A stretch of 64,000 nucleotides of DNA, taken from NCBI RefSeq assembly GCF_019429525.1, contig NZ_JAHXZL010000001.1, forward strand, positions 372,001 through 436,000, given 5' to 3'. Source of the DNA: Sphingomonas folli (lineage in GTDB: Bacteria; Pseudomonadota; Alphaproteobacteria; Sphingomonadales; Sphingomonadaceae). The notes beneath the pieces are model-generated. The model did not search any database. It was not told the origin of the DNA and saw only the letters and a list, made by a program, of their open reading frames with translations. This document shows positions 17,047-25,392 of this stretch, in pieces (positions within the stretch are counted from its first letter, which is position 1; each line of letters opens with the position of its first letter). A program made the translations under genes and the position numbers.

Positions 17047-17059
17047 TCCTATCATAGGA
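17047..17059. promoter_or_regulatory. Palindrome TCCTATCATAGGA between divergent flagellar genes
   Basis: A perfect 6-1-6 inverted repeat lies between the small membrane protein gene (-) and the FliL-like gene (+). It is the palindromic version of the motif found before motA and flgC and could act in both directions. Confidence 0.55.
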
Positions 17060-17106
17060 GCGGATGGGCGGCGCGCGGTCGCGCCGCGTCGCTTTCGGAG
17101 GATCGC

Positions 17107-17505
17107 GTGAGACGCTCGCTGTTGCGTGCCCTGCTGCCGCTCGTGCTAGTCGCGGCCGACCGCGGCGCCGGGATCCGCGGCCTGATCACCGATCGTCCGA
17201 TCGTCTACGTCGACCCGATCGAACTGCCCTTGTTCGAGGGCGGCGCGATCGCGGGGCGGATGCAGGTGCGACTGGCGCTGCAGGCGGCGGACACCGACGC
17301 CGCACTGCGGCTCTATCTGCAGCGGCCCGAGGCGCGATCGGCGCTGTTGATCGCGCTGGTCGACTTCGACCGGGCCGAGTGCGGCCCGCTGGCGCCGATC
17401 AACGCCGAGCGCATGAGCGGCGTGCTCAACCGCGCGATCCAGGCCGCGGGGATGATCGACGTGCGCCAGGTGCTGATCCTGGAGGTGACCAGCGCGCCGA
17501 TCTGA
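17107..17505 (+). CDS. Second FliL-like periplasmic protein
   Basis: The 132-residue protein has an N-terminal hydrophobic segment (SLLRALLPLVLVAADRG). Its domain resembles the FliL order: IVYVDPIELPLFEGG, then AGRMQVRLALQA, a helix with RPEARSALLIALVDFD, another with AERMSGVLNRAIQAAG, and a final strand VRQVLILEVTSAP. The start is GTG 17107, set by tcggagg just upstream; a frame open to 16999 would read through the regulatory region. It is a single gene divergent from the TPR operon. Function is inferred from neighbours; FliL similarity is at pattern level. Confidence 0.55.
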   Translation: MRRSLLRALLPLVLVAADRGAGIRGLITDRPIVYVDPIELPLFEGGAIAGRMQVRLALQAADTDAALRLYLQRPEARSALLIALVDFDRAECGPLAPINAERMSGVLNRAIQAAGMIDVRQVLILEVTSAPI

Positions 17506-18031
17506 CCGGGCGAGAGGCCCCCCGCGCGCGCGGACCTGGCGGATGGCTGCTGACGGCGCGCGCTGCGCCCACGGCCGAAGGGGCGGGGTGTCGACCGCGA
17601 TCGTGGTCGGCGGGCGAGATGTTGCGGGCTCCACGTCGCGGCGGTCACCGATCGCGAGCGGCGACGGCCGCGTCGCACGGTCCTCCCCGAGGACGCTCGC
17701 GCCATGACCGACCCCGTGCCGATCCGATATGCCCGTCCGACGGAGGCGGCGCGCAGGCATGGTCATGGCTGGCGCTCGCCCCCGCATCCCGCGAGGGCTC
17801 ATCGCTCAGGCGCGATGCCCGACGGGTCCTGAGAGAGACCCGTCGACGCTGCATCGTGCTCCCGCGGAGCCGGGACCGTGGGGACGAGACTCGCGGCCTT
17901 GGGCTTCTTGTGACACAGCAGCACGCCGACGGTTCAGGCGCGAAGGATCATCAGCTAGCGGACGTCGTACGGCACAGGCCGGTCGCGACGCTTGAGCCGC
18001 GCCGACGCATGACGATGGGGATCGCCCGAGA
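17506..18031. other. 526-nt region with no convincing gene
   Basis: Another gap between convergent gene ends (FliL-like + and motE-like -). Short frames exist on both strands but none has convincing features. Confidence 0.55.
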
Positions 18032-18892
18032 CTAGGTGGTGGGTCGCTCCGGTGCGCTGGCGGATCTGGCGGGGGTCGCCGCGACCTCACCGGGGGCGGC
18101 CGGCGAGGCGGCGATGCGCGGGGCACTCACGCGCGGCGCGCCGACCGCCGGGCGCGGCGGCTCGCCGCGCGTTCGGGCCGGCGGCGCACCCGCCGCGGCG
18201 GGGCGAGGGGACGGCGGGTGCGGCGGGGCGGGAGAGAGCGCGACGCCGGCGGCGCTGGCGACGCGCTGCTGCGCCACGATCATCTCGGGCGCGGCACGCC
18301 CCGCGAGCGCGGTGCTCAGGCGCAGCGCCGCGGCGGGAGTCATCGCGCCCATCATCAGCGCCAGCGAACGGCCGCGCATCCGCCGCGCGACCTGCGCTTG
18401 CAGGTCGATGTCGAGCGCGGCGAACACCGGCGCCGCGCGGTTCGGCTTCATGGTCTGGTAGACGCGCGCGAGATCCTCGATCGGTTGCGGCGCGTCGCCG
18501 TAGCCGCCCCGGTCATCGCGCGCGCCGCCGTCGCGTCGGGCGCCGAGCTGCGCCTGGACGCGCTGCTCGAGCGCGAGCGCGCTCTGCTCGCGCAGCTCGG
18601 CGGCGCGTGTTCGCCGCGCGATCGACTGGTCACGCTCGCTGATGCTCTGTGCGATGGCGTTGCCGAAGCGATTGTCGCTGACCGCCTCGGTCGCGTTCGT
18701 GCCGGCCACCGCGTGCGCGATCGTCGAGGCTGCCGCGGCGCCCGCGGTGAGAGTCAGCAGCGAGGGGCGCAGCAGCCGCTTGGTCCAGCCGCGCGACGCT
18801 GCTCTGGGCGACGCCGTGCCGGGGGAGGCGAGCGCGACGGGCGCCGGATCACCCGCTCGGGGAGCGACGGGGGGAACGACATGGTGGGTCAC
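18032..18892 (-). CDS. motE: MotE-like protein with MgtE-N-type domain
   Basis: The 286-residue protein has one hydrophobic stretch near residues 44-65, a coiled-coil region (IARRTRAAELREQSALALEQ), and a compact domain near residues 135-195 with the MgtE N-terminal pattern: LARVYQTMKPNRAAPVFAAL, then ARRMRGRSLALMMGAM. The last ~85 residues are Pro/Ala/Arg-rich. Rhizobial MotE has this domain and assists the periplasmic motor protein MotC. The gene closes the fliL-fliM-DUF6468-like operon and overlaps its upstream neighbour by four bases. Confidence 0.72.
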   Translation of the reverse strand: MTHHVVPPVAPRAGDPAPVALASPGTASPRAASRGWTKRLLRPSLLTLTAGAAAASTIAHAVAGTNATEAVSDNRFGNAIAQSISERDQSIARRTRAAELREQSALALEQRVQAQLGARRDGGARDDRGGYGDAPQPIEDLARVYQTMKPNRAAPVFAALDIDLQAQVARRMRGRSLALMMGAMTPAAALRLSTALAGRAAPEMIVAQQRVASAAGVALSPAPPHPPSPRPAAAGAPPARTRGEPPRPAVGAPRVSAPRIAASPAAPGEVAATPARSASAPERPTT

Positions 18893-19545
18893 GACTGGGG
18901 TTCCTTGTCAGCGGCGCCGAACGGCACGGCCGCGCGCTCGGGCCGATCCGCGGGCAGGTCGACAGGCTCGGCGATCGCGGGCGGCACGTTCGTCGTCCCG
19001 GCGGTCGCGAGCGTGGCGCCGCGCACGGCACAGGCCGCCTCGCCCGCGCGTCCCGGGTCACGGACGTCGAGCGGAGCGGCCGCGGCCGACGCGGCGGTGG
19101 CCTCGCCCTGGCGCTCCCTCGGCGCGTCGCTCTGCCGCGACGAGGCCGGTGCCGCCATGTCGTCGGCGGGGATCACCTCGGCGTCGCTGGTACCACGCGG
19201 CGTCAGGCGCGCGCCGTTCGCCGCCGCCAGGATCCGCTCGGCCACGCCGTTGCCGACATCGATCATGAGCGAGAGCTCGTCGCGCAACGTGACCAACTGC
19301 GCGCGCAGGTCACGTGCGCCGCGCACCGCGGCGTCGAGCGGCGGACCCTCGGCGCTCAGCACCTGCGTGAGCTCCCCGAGCGCCTGCTGCGACGTCGCGG
19401 TGGCGGCCTCGAGCGAGGCGACCACCTCCATCAGTCCGGCGTGGCGCAGCTTATGCACCGCGCGCGAGAGCCGCACCGTCTGCACCAGCACCGCGGCGCA
19501 GAACAGCGAGGTGATCACGTTGGTGACCACGGAGAGGTCGATCAC
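18889..19545 (-). CDS. DUF6468-type flagellar membrane protein
   Basis: The 218-residue protein starts with a single membrane span (VTNVITSLFCAAVLVQTVRL) and then a helical stretch LMEVVASLEAATATSQQALG. The C-terminal half is low-complexity. I recall this N-terminal pattern from the DUF6468 family, which sits between fliM and a motE-like gene in many alphaproteobacteria; its function is unknown. GTG 19545 overlaps the fliM stop (GTGA), which fixes the start despite a longer open frame. Confidence 0.7.
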   Translation of the reverse strand: MIDLSVVTNVITSLFCAAVLVQTVRLSRAVHKLRHAGLMEVVASLEAATATSQQALGELTQVLSAEGPPLDAAVRGARDLRAQLVTLRDELSLMIDVGNGVAERILAAANGARLTPRGTSDAEVIPADDMAAPASSRQSDAPRERQGEATAASAAAAPLDVRDPGRAGEAACAVRGATLATAGTTNVPPAIAEPVDLPADRPERAAVPFGAADKEPQS

Positions 19546-20900
19546 GGCGCCACCTGGCCAATCGCGGTGCTCAGCCTGATCGCCGCGAGCGCGTTGTGGG
19601 TGCCGATCGTCCCCGCCGCGAGCGGGACGCCGCGACATTCCAGCGCGACCTCGTCGTCGGGCGCGCGATCGAGCGTGATCGTGCGCCCCTCACCGAGCGC
19701 GAGATACTCCTCGATCCGCATCTCGCGCTCGCCGAGCACCGCGTCGACCTGCACCTCGGTGTGGAGCAGTTCCTCGGCGATGTGGCTCTCCCACATCGTG
19801 TTGCGCCCCATCTTCTCGCCGACGAAGCGCTCCACCAGCTTCTCGCGCACCGGCTCGATCGTGGCGTGCGGGAGGACCAGGTTGAAGCGTCCCCCGCGGC
19901 CCTCCATGTCGATGCGGAAGCTCGCCACCGCGGTGAGGTTGGTCGAGGCCGCGATCGCGGCGAAGCGCGGGGTGACCTCCACGCGCTCGAGCACGAAGTC
20001 GACCGGCTCGATCGCGCCGAACGACTGGGCGAAGTCGTCGAGCGTCTGCTGCATCATCCGGCCTACCAGATGCGTCTCGATCGCGGTGAAGGCGCGACCG
20101 TCGATGCGCATCGAATTGGGCGCGCGACGCCCGCCCAGCAGCGAGTCGACCACCGCGTAGACCAGCGAGGAATCGACCGTCATCAGGCCGTAATTGCCCC
20201 ATTGCTTGGCGAGGAAGACGCCGATCATCGCGGGCAGCGGCAGGTGGTTCATGAACTCGGCGAAGCGCATCGTGGAGACTCGCTCGGCGTGGACGTCGAG
20301 CGAGTCAGCGGTGAGATTGCGCATGCTGGTGCCGAGCGTGCGTACCATGCGCTCGCACACCACCTCCAGCATCGGCAGCCGCTCGTGGTTGGCGACGTCG
20401 GCCTCGATCAGCGCGCGCAGGCCGGTGCGCCGCGCCGGCCGCGGCGCGCTCTCGATGCCGAACAGCGCGTCGATGCTGGCCTGATCGAACGTGTCCGGCT
20501 CCTCCGCGCGGACGGACTGTTCGATGGCGCTGGTCGCGGCGGCGGCGGTCGGCTCGGTGGTGGCCGGAACGGCGCCGGTCGGCTCGGCGGCAGCCGGGTC
20601 GGCGGCGGCCGTGACGGCACGGGGAGCGCTCGCCGGCACCGCCGCCGCGCTCGCCCCCGGCGGCGTGACCGACGTACCGGCGAGTGCGCCCGCCCGGGCG
20701 GCGGCGGGCTCGCTCGCGGCGGTCACGCCACGCGGGGGCGCGGGCGCGCGCGCGTCCGCGGGGCGCGGCGTCGTCGTCGATGGCGGGGCTGCCGCGCGAT
20801 CGCGGGCCGCGCGCTCGGGGCGCGCTGGCGCCACGCGCTCCGGTCGGGTCGGGGCGGGGGTCGGGCCGGGCTCGCCGCGGCCGTCGGAGCTGGTCGTCAT
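19542..20900 (-). CDS. fliM: Flagellar switch protein FliM with long N-terminal extension
   Basis: FliM is the middle C-ring protein that receives CheY-P. Residues 150-452 match the whole FliM core: NHERLPMLEVVCERMVRTLG, FLAKQWGNYGLMTVDSSLVY, and a C-terminal SpoA domain. The short CheY-binding motif, normally at the extreme N-terminus, appears as DQASIDALFG at 139-148 after about 135 residues of Ala/Pro/Thr-rich sequence. The start ATG 20900 overlaps the fliL stop (ATGA), so the extension is translated unless an internal start is used. Confidence 0.93.
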   Translation of the reverse strand: MTTSSDGRGEPGPTPAPTRPERVAPARPERAARDRAAAPPSTTTPRPADARAPAPPRGVTAASEPAAARAGALAGTSVTPPGASAAAVPASAPRAVTAAADPAAAEPTGAVPATTEPTAAAATSAIEQSVRAEEPDTFDQASIDALFGIESAPRPARRTGLRALIEADVANHERLPMLEVVCERMVRTLGTSMRNLTADSLDVHAERVSTMRFAEFMNHLPLPAMIGVFLAKQWGNYGLMTVDSSLVYAVVDSLLGGRRAPNSMRIDGRAFTAIETHLVGRMMQQTLDDFAQSFGAIEPVDFVLERVEVTPRFAAIAASTNLTAVASFRIDMEGRGGRFNLVLPHATIEPVREKLVERFVGEKMGRNTMWESHIAEELLHTEVQVDAVLGEREMRIEEYLALGEGRTITLDRAPDDEVALECRGVPLAAGTIGTHNALAAIRLSTAIGQVAP

Positions 20901-21415
20901 TGCTCGATCAGATCCTGGATCAGCACCTCGCTCACGCCGTCGTGGCCGAGCACGTCGCGCAGCCGCACCAGGATCTCCTCTTTGACGCGGAACACCGCGG
21001 CCGAGCCGCCCAGGTCTTCCGGGCGCAGCTCGCGCAGGAACGACTGCAGCGTGTCGAGGATCAGCGGCATCGCCGACCCGATCCGGCCGACCTGCGCGGG
21101 GTCCGCGGCGACGATGACGAAGTGCAGCTTGAGGAAGTGCTGTCGGCCGTCGGCGCTGCGGAGCGTCACCACCATCGGCGGCACGTCGACGTAGCGCGCG
21201 CTGGCCGCCTGACCGCTCGGGTGCTCGGTCGCGTCGCCCGCGCCGCCGAACGGCCACACGCCGGCGAGCGCCAGCCCGCCGCCGACGACCAGCAGCGCGG
21301 CCAGGCCGATGATCACCGCCAGCAAGACGCGGCGCTGCTCGTCGCGCGGCGTCGTCGTCACCGCCGCTGCGCCGCGGGACCGGTCGAATCTCAACACGTC
21401 GGCTCGTTCTGCCAC
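20897..21415 (-). CDS. fliL: Flagellar basal body protein FliL
   Basis: FliL encircles stator units and supports torque. The product has a single membrane span (VLLAVIIGLAALLVVGGGLA), then the FliL domain with RYVDVPPMVVTLRSADGR and FLKLHFVIV, ending VSEVLIQDLIEQ. I place the start at GTG 21415 (172 residues) because aagaggt lies just upstream; an in-frame GTG at 21463 would add 16 residues. It is the first gene of the fliL-fliM-DUF6468-like-motE-like operon. Confidence 0.93.
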   Translation of the reverse strand: MAERADVLRFDRSRGAAAVTTTPRDEQRRVLLAVIIGLAALLVVGGGLALAGVWPFGGAGDATEHPSGQAASARYVDVPPMVVTLRSADGRQHFLKLHFVIVAADPAQVGRIGSAMPLILDTLQSFLRELRPEDLGGSAAVFRVKEEILVRLRDVLGHDGVSEVLIQDLIEQ

Positions 21416-21477
21416 GTCATACCTCTTGCTTGGCCGCGCAGATTTCGAGCGGTGAGCCACCACCCGGCGCGGTTGGT

Positions 21478-21488
21478 CCTATTATAGG
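21478..21488. promoter_or_regulatory. Palindrome CCTATTATAGG between fliL and flgF
   Basis: A perfect 5-1-5 inverted repeat sits between two divergent flagellar operons. On the minus strand it contains TATAAT. It matches the motifs at 17047, 11525 and 9595. Confidence 0.55.
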
Positions 21489-21603
21489 GGCGAGCCTCGG
21501 GCGGTTGCCGCGACGTGCTGGTTTTTGGTGCGATGCCCGCGCCGGTGCCGGCCGCGTCGGCCGCGTCGCGGCGGGACGTAGAAGGACGGGGCGAGAGAGA
21601 CGG

Positions 21604-22350
21604 ATGGGGTCCGACGTATCCACCTATGTGCTGCTGAGCCACCAGGCCGCGCTGCGGCGTCAGCTCGACGTCACCGCCAACAACATGGCGAACAGCAGCA
21701 CGGTCGGCTTCAAGCGCGAGCAGGAAGTCTTCCGCGAGCATGTCGAGCGAGTCCGCCGCGCCCCGATCGAGGACGCCAAGCGGCTCTCGTTCGTGCTCGA
21801 TTTCGGCCAGGTGCACGATACGCGCGCGGGTGCGTTCCAGCCGACGGGCAACCCGCTCGACGTGATGATCGACGGCCCGGGCTATCTCTCGGTCGAGGAC
21901 GCGAGCGGCGCCACCGCCTACACGCGCGCCGGCTTCGTCACCTTGCTCACCGACGGCGAGTTGGGCACCCCCTCGGGCGCGCCGCTGCTCGACGAGAGCG
22001 GCCGCCATATCGCCGTGCCGCCCGACGAGCAGGGCAGCCTCGCCATCGCCGAGGACGGCACCGTCTCGACCAGCGCGGGCCCGATCGCCCGGCTCGCGGT
22101 GACCCAGTTCGACGAGATGCGAGTCAATGAGCGCGGCGACGGCCTGCTCACCGGCACCGGCGGCCGACTGTTGCCCGCCGCGGAGACGCGGCTTCGCAGC
22201 GGCGGCGTCGAGGGTTCCAACGTGCAGCCGATCATCGAGACCACCAACATGATCGAGGTGCTGCGCGCCTATCAGCGGACCAGCGAGGCGGCGGCGAACA
22301 TCGACACGCTGCGCAAGCTGGCGATCTCGCGGCTCGCCAAGCCAGACTGA
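21604..22350 (+). CDS. flgF: Proximal rod protein FlgF
   Basis: FlgF is a rod subunit. The 248-residue protein shows the rod/hook N-terminal motif as LDVTANNMANSSTVGFKRE and the C-terminal motif VQPIIETTNMIEVLRAYQ. ATG 21604 lies behind gagagagacgg and gives a normal family N-terminus; an open frame extends further upstream but would cross the promoter motif. flgG follows after 37 nt. Confidence 0.94.
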   Translation: MGSDVSTYVLLSHQAALRRQLDVTANNMANSSTVGFKREQEVFREHVERVRRAPIEDAKRLSFVLDFGQVHDTRAGAFQPTGNPLDVMIDGPGYLSVEDASGATAYTRAGFVTLLTDGELGTPSGAPLLDESGRHIAVPPDEQGSLAIAEDGTVSTSAGPIARLAVTQFDEMRVNERGDGLLTGTGGRLLPAAETRLRSGGVEGSNVQPIIETTNMIEVLRAYQRTSEAAANIDTLRKLAISRLAKPD

Positions 22351-22387
22351 TCCACGACCGACCCCCCATCAGAACAGGATATCTATC

Positions 22388-23173
22388 ATGCGCTCTCTGT
22401 CGATCGCTGCCAGCGGCATGCTGGCGCAACAGACCAATGTCGACGTCATCGCGAACAATATCGCCAACATGAACACCACCGCCTTCAAGCGGCAGCGGCC
22501 CGAGTTCGAGGACCTGTTGTACGAGCAGGTGAGCCGACCCGGCGCGGCGACCAGCGCCGACGGCACGCGCGTGCCGGCGGGCATCCAGCTCGGCAGCGGC
22601 GTGCGCGCGGCGGGCGTGTATCGGGTGCTGGAGCAGGGCGCGGCGACCGAGAGCAAGAGCAAGTTCGACATCGCGATCATGGGCCAGGGCTATTTCCGCA
22701 TCGCGCTGCCCAACGGCGAGGTCGCCTACACGCGGTCGGGCGCCTTCAAGCTCTCCGACCAGGGCGAGGTGGTGACCACGGACGGCTATCGCGTCCAGCC
22801 CGACATCACGATCCCCAACGGCGCCACCGACGTGTCGATCAGCCCGACCGGGCTCGTCCAGGCCAAATTGGCCGACCAGGTGCAGCTGCAGGACGTCGGT
22901 CAGCTCGATCTCGCCACCTTCGTCAACGAGGCGGGTCTCGAGGCGCTCGGGTCCAACCTGTTCCAGGAGACCGAGGCATCGGGTCAGCCCATCGTCGCCA
23001 ACCCCGGTCAGCCGGGTTTCGGCACGCTCAAGCAGGGCTATCTCGAGGCGTCGAACGTCAACCCGGTCGCCGAGATCACCGCGCTGATCAGCGCGCAGCG
23101 CGCCTATGAGATGAACAGCCGCATCGTGAAGACCGCGGACGAGATGCTCGCCACCACGACGCAGCTGCGGTGA
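22388..23173 (+). CDS. flgG: Distal rod protein FlgG
   Basis: The 261-residue protein starts MRSLSIAASGMLAQQTNVDV with the rod motif VIANNIANMNTTAFKRQRPE and ends NPVAEITALISAQRAYEMNS. Length and order are those of FlgG, which forms the distal rod that the P and L rings surround. Its stop overlaps the flgA start. Confidence 0.97.
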   Translation: MRSLSIAASGMLAQQTNVDVIANNIANMNTTAFKRQRPEFEDLLYEQVSRPGAATSADGTRVPAGIQLGSGVRAAGVYRVLEQGAATESKSKFDIAIMGQGYFRIALPNGEVAYTRSGAFKLSDQGEVVTTDGYRVQPDITIPNGATDVSISPTGLVQAKLADQVQLQDVGQLDLATFVNEAGLEALGSNLFQETEASGQPIVANPGQPGFGTLKQGYLEASNVNPVAEITALISAQRAYEMNSRIVKTADEMLATTTQLR

Positions 23174-23682
23174 CGGTGATGCGTGTCGCCTCCGCTCGCC
23201 CCGCCGTCGCGCTCCTCGCGCTCTGGATCGCGCCCGCGGCGGCCCAGCCCGCGACGGCGCAGCCCGCGACGGCCCAGCCCGCGACGGCGCAGCCCGGGAC
23301 GGCGCCGTCGCCCGTGGTGCTGGCGCAGCCGGTCGCGGCGGGCACGGTGCTCGGCGCCGACGACCTGCGCGCCTGGGGGGCGGGCGACCCGCCGCCGATG
23401 CGCGGTGCCTTGTCGGCGGCGAATATCGTCGGCCGCGCGGCGGCGCGGCGGCTCGCCGCCGGCGCGGTGGTGCGCGAGGGCGACGTGCGCGCGCCGCAGG
23501 TGATCCAGCGCGGCGAGCCGGTGACGATCGTGCTGCGCAGCGGCGCGCTGACGATCAGCACGCAGGGCCAGGCGCTCAACGCCGCCGGGATGGGCGAGCC
23601 GGTCCGGGTGATCTGCGACTCGACCAAGCGCACGCTCTCGGGGCGCGCGGAGGCGCCGGGCCGCGTCGCGGTCGCCGGCTGA
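23170..23682 (+). CDS. flgA: P-ring assembly chaperone FlgA
   Basis: FlgA is a periplasmic chaperone for FlgI. The 170-residue protein has a signal peptide (residues ~1-25), a repetitive Gln-Pro-Ala-Thr linker (25-44), and the SAF-like C-terminal domain (VLAQPVAAGTVLGADDL, RGEPVTIVLRSGALTIST, GEPVRVICDSTKRTLSG). It is shorter than the two-domain enterobacterial form, as usual in alphaproteobacteria. GTG 23170 overlaps the flgG stop; ATG 23179 is the alternative. Confidence 0.92.
   Translation: MTVMRVASARPAVALLALWIAPAAAQPATAQPATAQPATAQPGTAPSPVVLAQPVAAGTVLGADDLRAWGAGDPPPMRGALSAANIVGRAAARRLAAGAVVREGDVRAPQVIQRGEPVTIVLRSGALTISTQGQALNAAGMGEPVRVICDSTKRTLSGRAEAPGRVAVAG
23242..23301 (+). repeat. Four 15-bp tandem repeats within flgA
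   Basis: Four near-identical units gc(c/g)cagcccgcgacg encode AQPAT three times and AQPGT once, just after the FlgA signal peptide. Only third-base and one other change separate the units, pointing to recent slippage. Confidence 0.92.
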
Positions 23683-23698
23683 AGGAAGGAAAAGCCTG

Positions 23699-24466
23699 AT
23701 GAGACTGCAGCCCTACCGCGGCGCCCTGCTGCTCGCCGCGACCGTGCCGCTGCTCGCCGGCTGCGGGTCGGTCGGCCGGCTCAAGGCGATCGGCAAACCG
23801 CCGAGGATCGAGCCCGCCGAGACCCCGGTCGCGCCCACGGTCGTTCCCTCGCTCGGCGACCAGGCGCAATATGGTCGAGACCCCGCGACGATGACCGAGC
23901 CGGGCAACAGCGCCTCGCTCTTCCGCACCGGCGCGGGCGCCTTCTTCCACGACCAGCGCGCCTCGCAGGTCGGCGATATCCTGACGGTGCGGATCAGCAT
24001 CGCCGACAGTGCCACGCTCGACAACAAGTCGAGCCGGGCGCGGAGCGGCAACGACAGCGTCGGGCTGCCCAATTTCCTCGGGCTCGAGAATACGCTGAAG
24101 AAGGTGCTGCCGTCGGGCGCCAACCCGGCCTCGCTGATCGACACCAAGAACGCCTCGGGCAGCACCGGCACGGGCAACACGTCGCGGAGCGAGCAGATCA
24201 ACACCGTGGTCGCGGCCACGGTGGTAGGCCTGTTACCCAACGGCAATCTCCTGATCCGCGGGCACCAGGAGGTGCGGGTCAATTTCGAGCTGCGCCAGCT
24301 GCTGGTCAGCGGGATCGTCCGGCCGCAGGACATCGCGCGCGACAATAGCGTGCTCAGCAGCCAGATCGCGGACGCGCGGATCAGCTACGGCGGTCGCGGC
24401 CAGATCACCGACGTGCAGCAGCCGCGCTGGGGGCAGCAGGTGATCGAGGCGATCTCCCCCTTCTGA
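23699..24466 (+). CDS. flgH: Flagellar L-ring lipoprotein FlgH
   Basis: FlgH forms the outer-membrane L-ring. The 255-residue protein has a lipoprotein signal with lipid-attachment Cys at 22 (LLAGCGS), then NSASLFRTGAGAFFHDQRAS and DILTVRISIADSATLDNKSS, and ends GRGQITDVQQPRWGQQVIE, all typical. The start follows gaaggaagg. It is the last gene of the flgF-flgG-flgA-flgH operon and of the flagellar region in this window. Confidence 0.96.
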   Translation: MRLQPYRGALLLAATVPLLAGCGSVGRLKAIGKPPRIEPAETPVAPTVVPSLGDQAQYGRDPATMTEPGNSASLFRTGAGAFFHDQRASQVGDILTVRISIADSATLDNKSSRARSGNDSVGLPNFLGLENTLKKVLPSGANPASLIDTKNASGSTGTGNTSRSEQINTVVAATVVGLLPNGNLLIRGHQEVRVNFELRQLLVSGIVRPQDIARDNSVLSSQIADARISYGGRGQITDVQQPRWGQQVIEAISPF

Positions 24467-25120
24467 GGTGGCCCCCGCGATCGCGTGCGCGGACGAGGGT
24501 GGTGGCGGTGGCGGTCGCGGTGGCGCACGCGCGGGTGCGACCGACGCCCGAGAGCAAGGGGAGCGATCGCTGTTCGCTTCCGGGAGCGCGGCCGAAACCC
24601 GCCGGGCGTCGTGCGGTGCTGGCGAGCGGCACAGCGGCCGTCGCTGCTGTCCGGCGATAACAGGCCGTGTCCCAGAGGCCTGCCTCGCTCGCCAGACGGT
24701 GCGAGCGTCGCCCGACGGGGCGCGGATCGCTCGCGTGCGCCGTAAGGCTTGGCCTCCGCCAGCCGGCATCGGGCCTCCGCCAGCCGGCAACGGCGAGGCG
24801 CGTCGGCCCGAGAGGTTGCTGCATCGGAGGGACGCCACCTGCGGCCATCGCTCGGCCGTCGCCCTTCTGAGGCCGCCGCTTCGGCTCACCGGAACGATCC
24901 ATCTCGCATGAGCGCGACCTCACCCGTGTTCCGCCTCCCGACGCACCTCCGTGCCGCACTGCCGCCGCTGCCGCTCGAGAATGGCGCCGCGGGTCGGCGC
25001 GCGCGGGGCTCCGTCCGTCGCTTGGCGAATGACCGACCATCGACGGCGTGCGCTGCTGTCGCGACAGGGACTGTCATCGTCGCGGTACGGGAACCGGCCG
25101 CGGCCGAGAGGGAGAAGAAG
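24467..25120. other. 654-nt region with no convincing gene
   Basis: This separates the flagellar cluster from the next gene. It contains a 2 x 21-bp direct repeat (24751-24792) and short open frames on both strands, none supported. The part just before 25121 carries the ribosome binding site of the lipoprotein gene. Confidence 0.55.
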
Positions 25121-25369
<249 letters not shown>

Positions 25370-25392
25370 TCGCTCGCGCGCGGGCAGGGCGG

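Noticed and set aside
24485..24911. Open frames between flgH and the small lipoprotein gene
   Set aside because: Several overlapping frames of similar length on both strands, none with a convincing start or product; the 2 x 21-bp repeat lies inside them.
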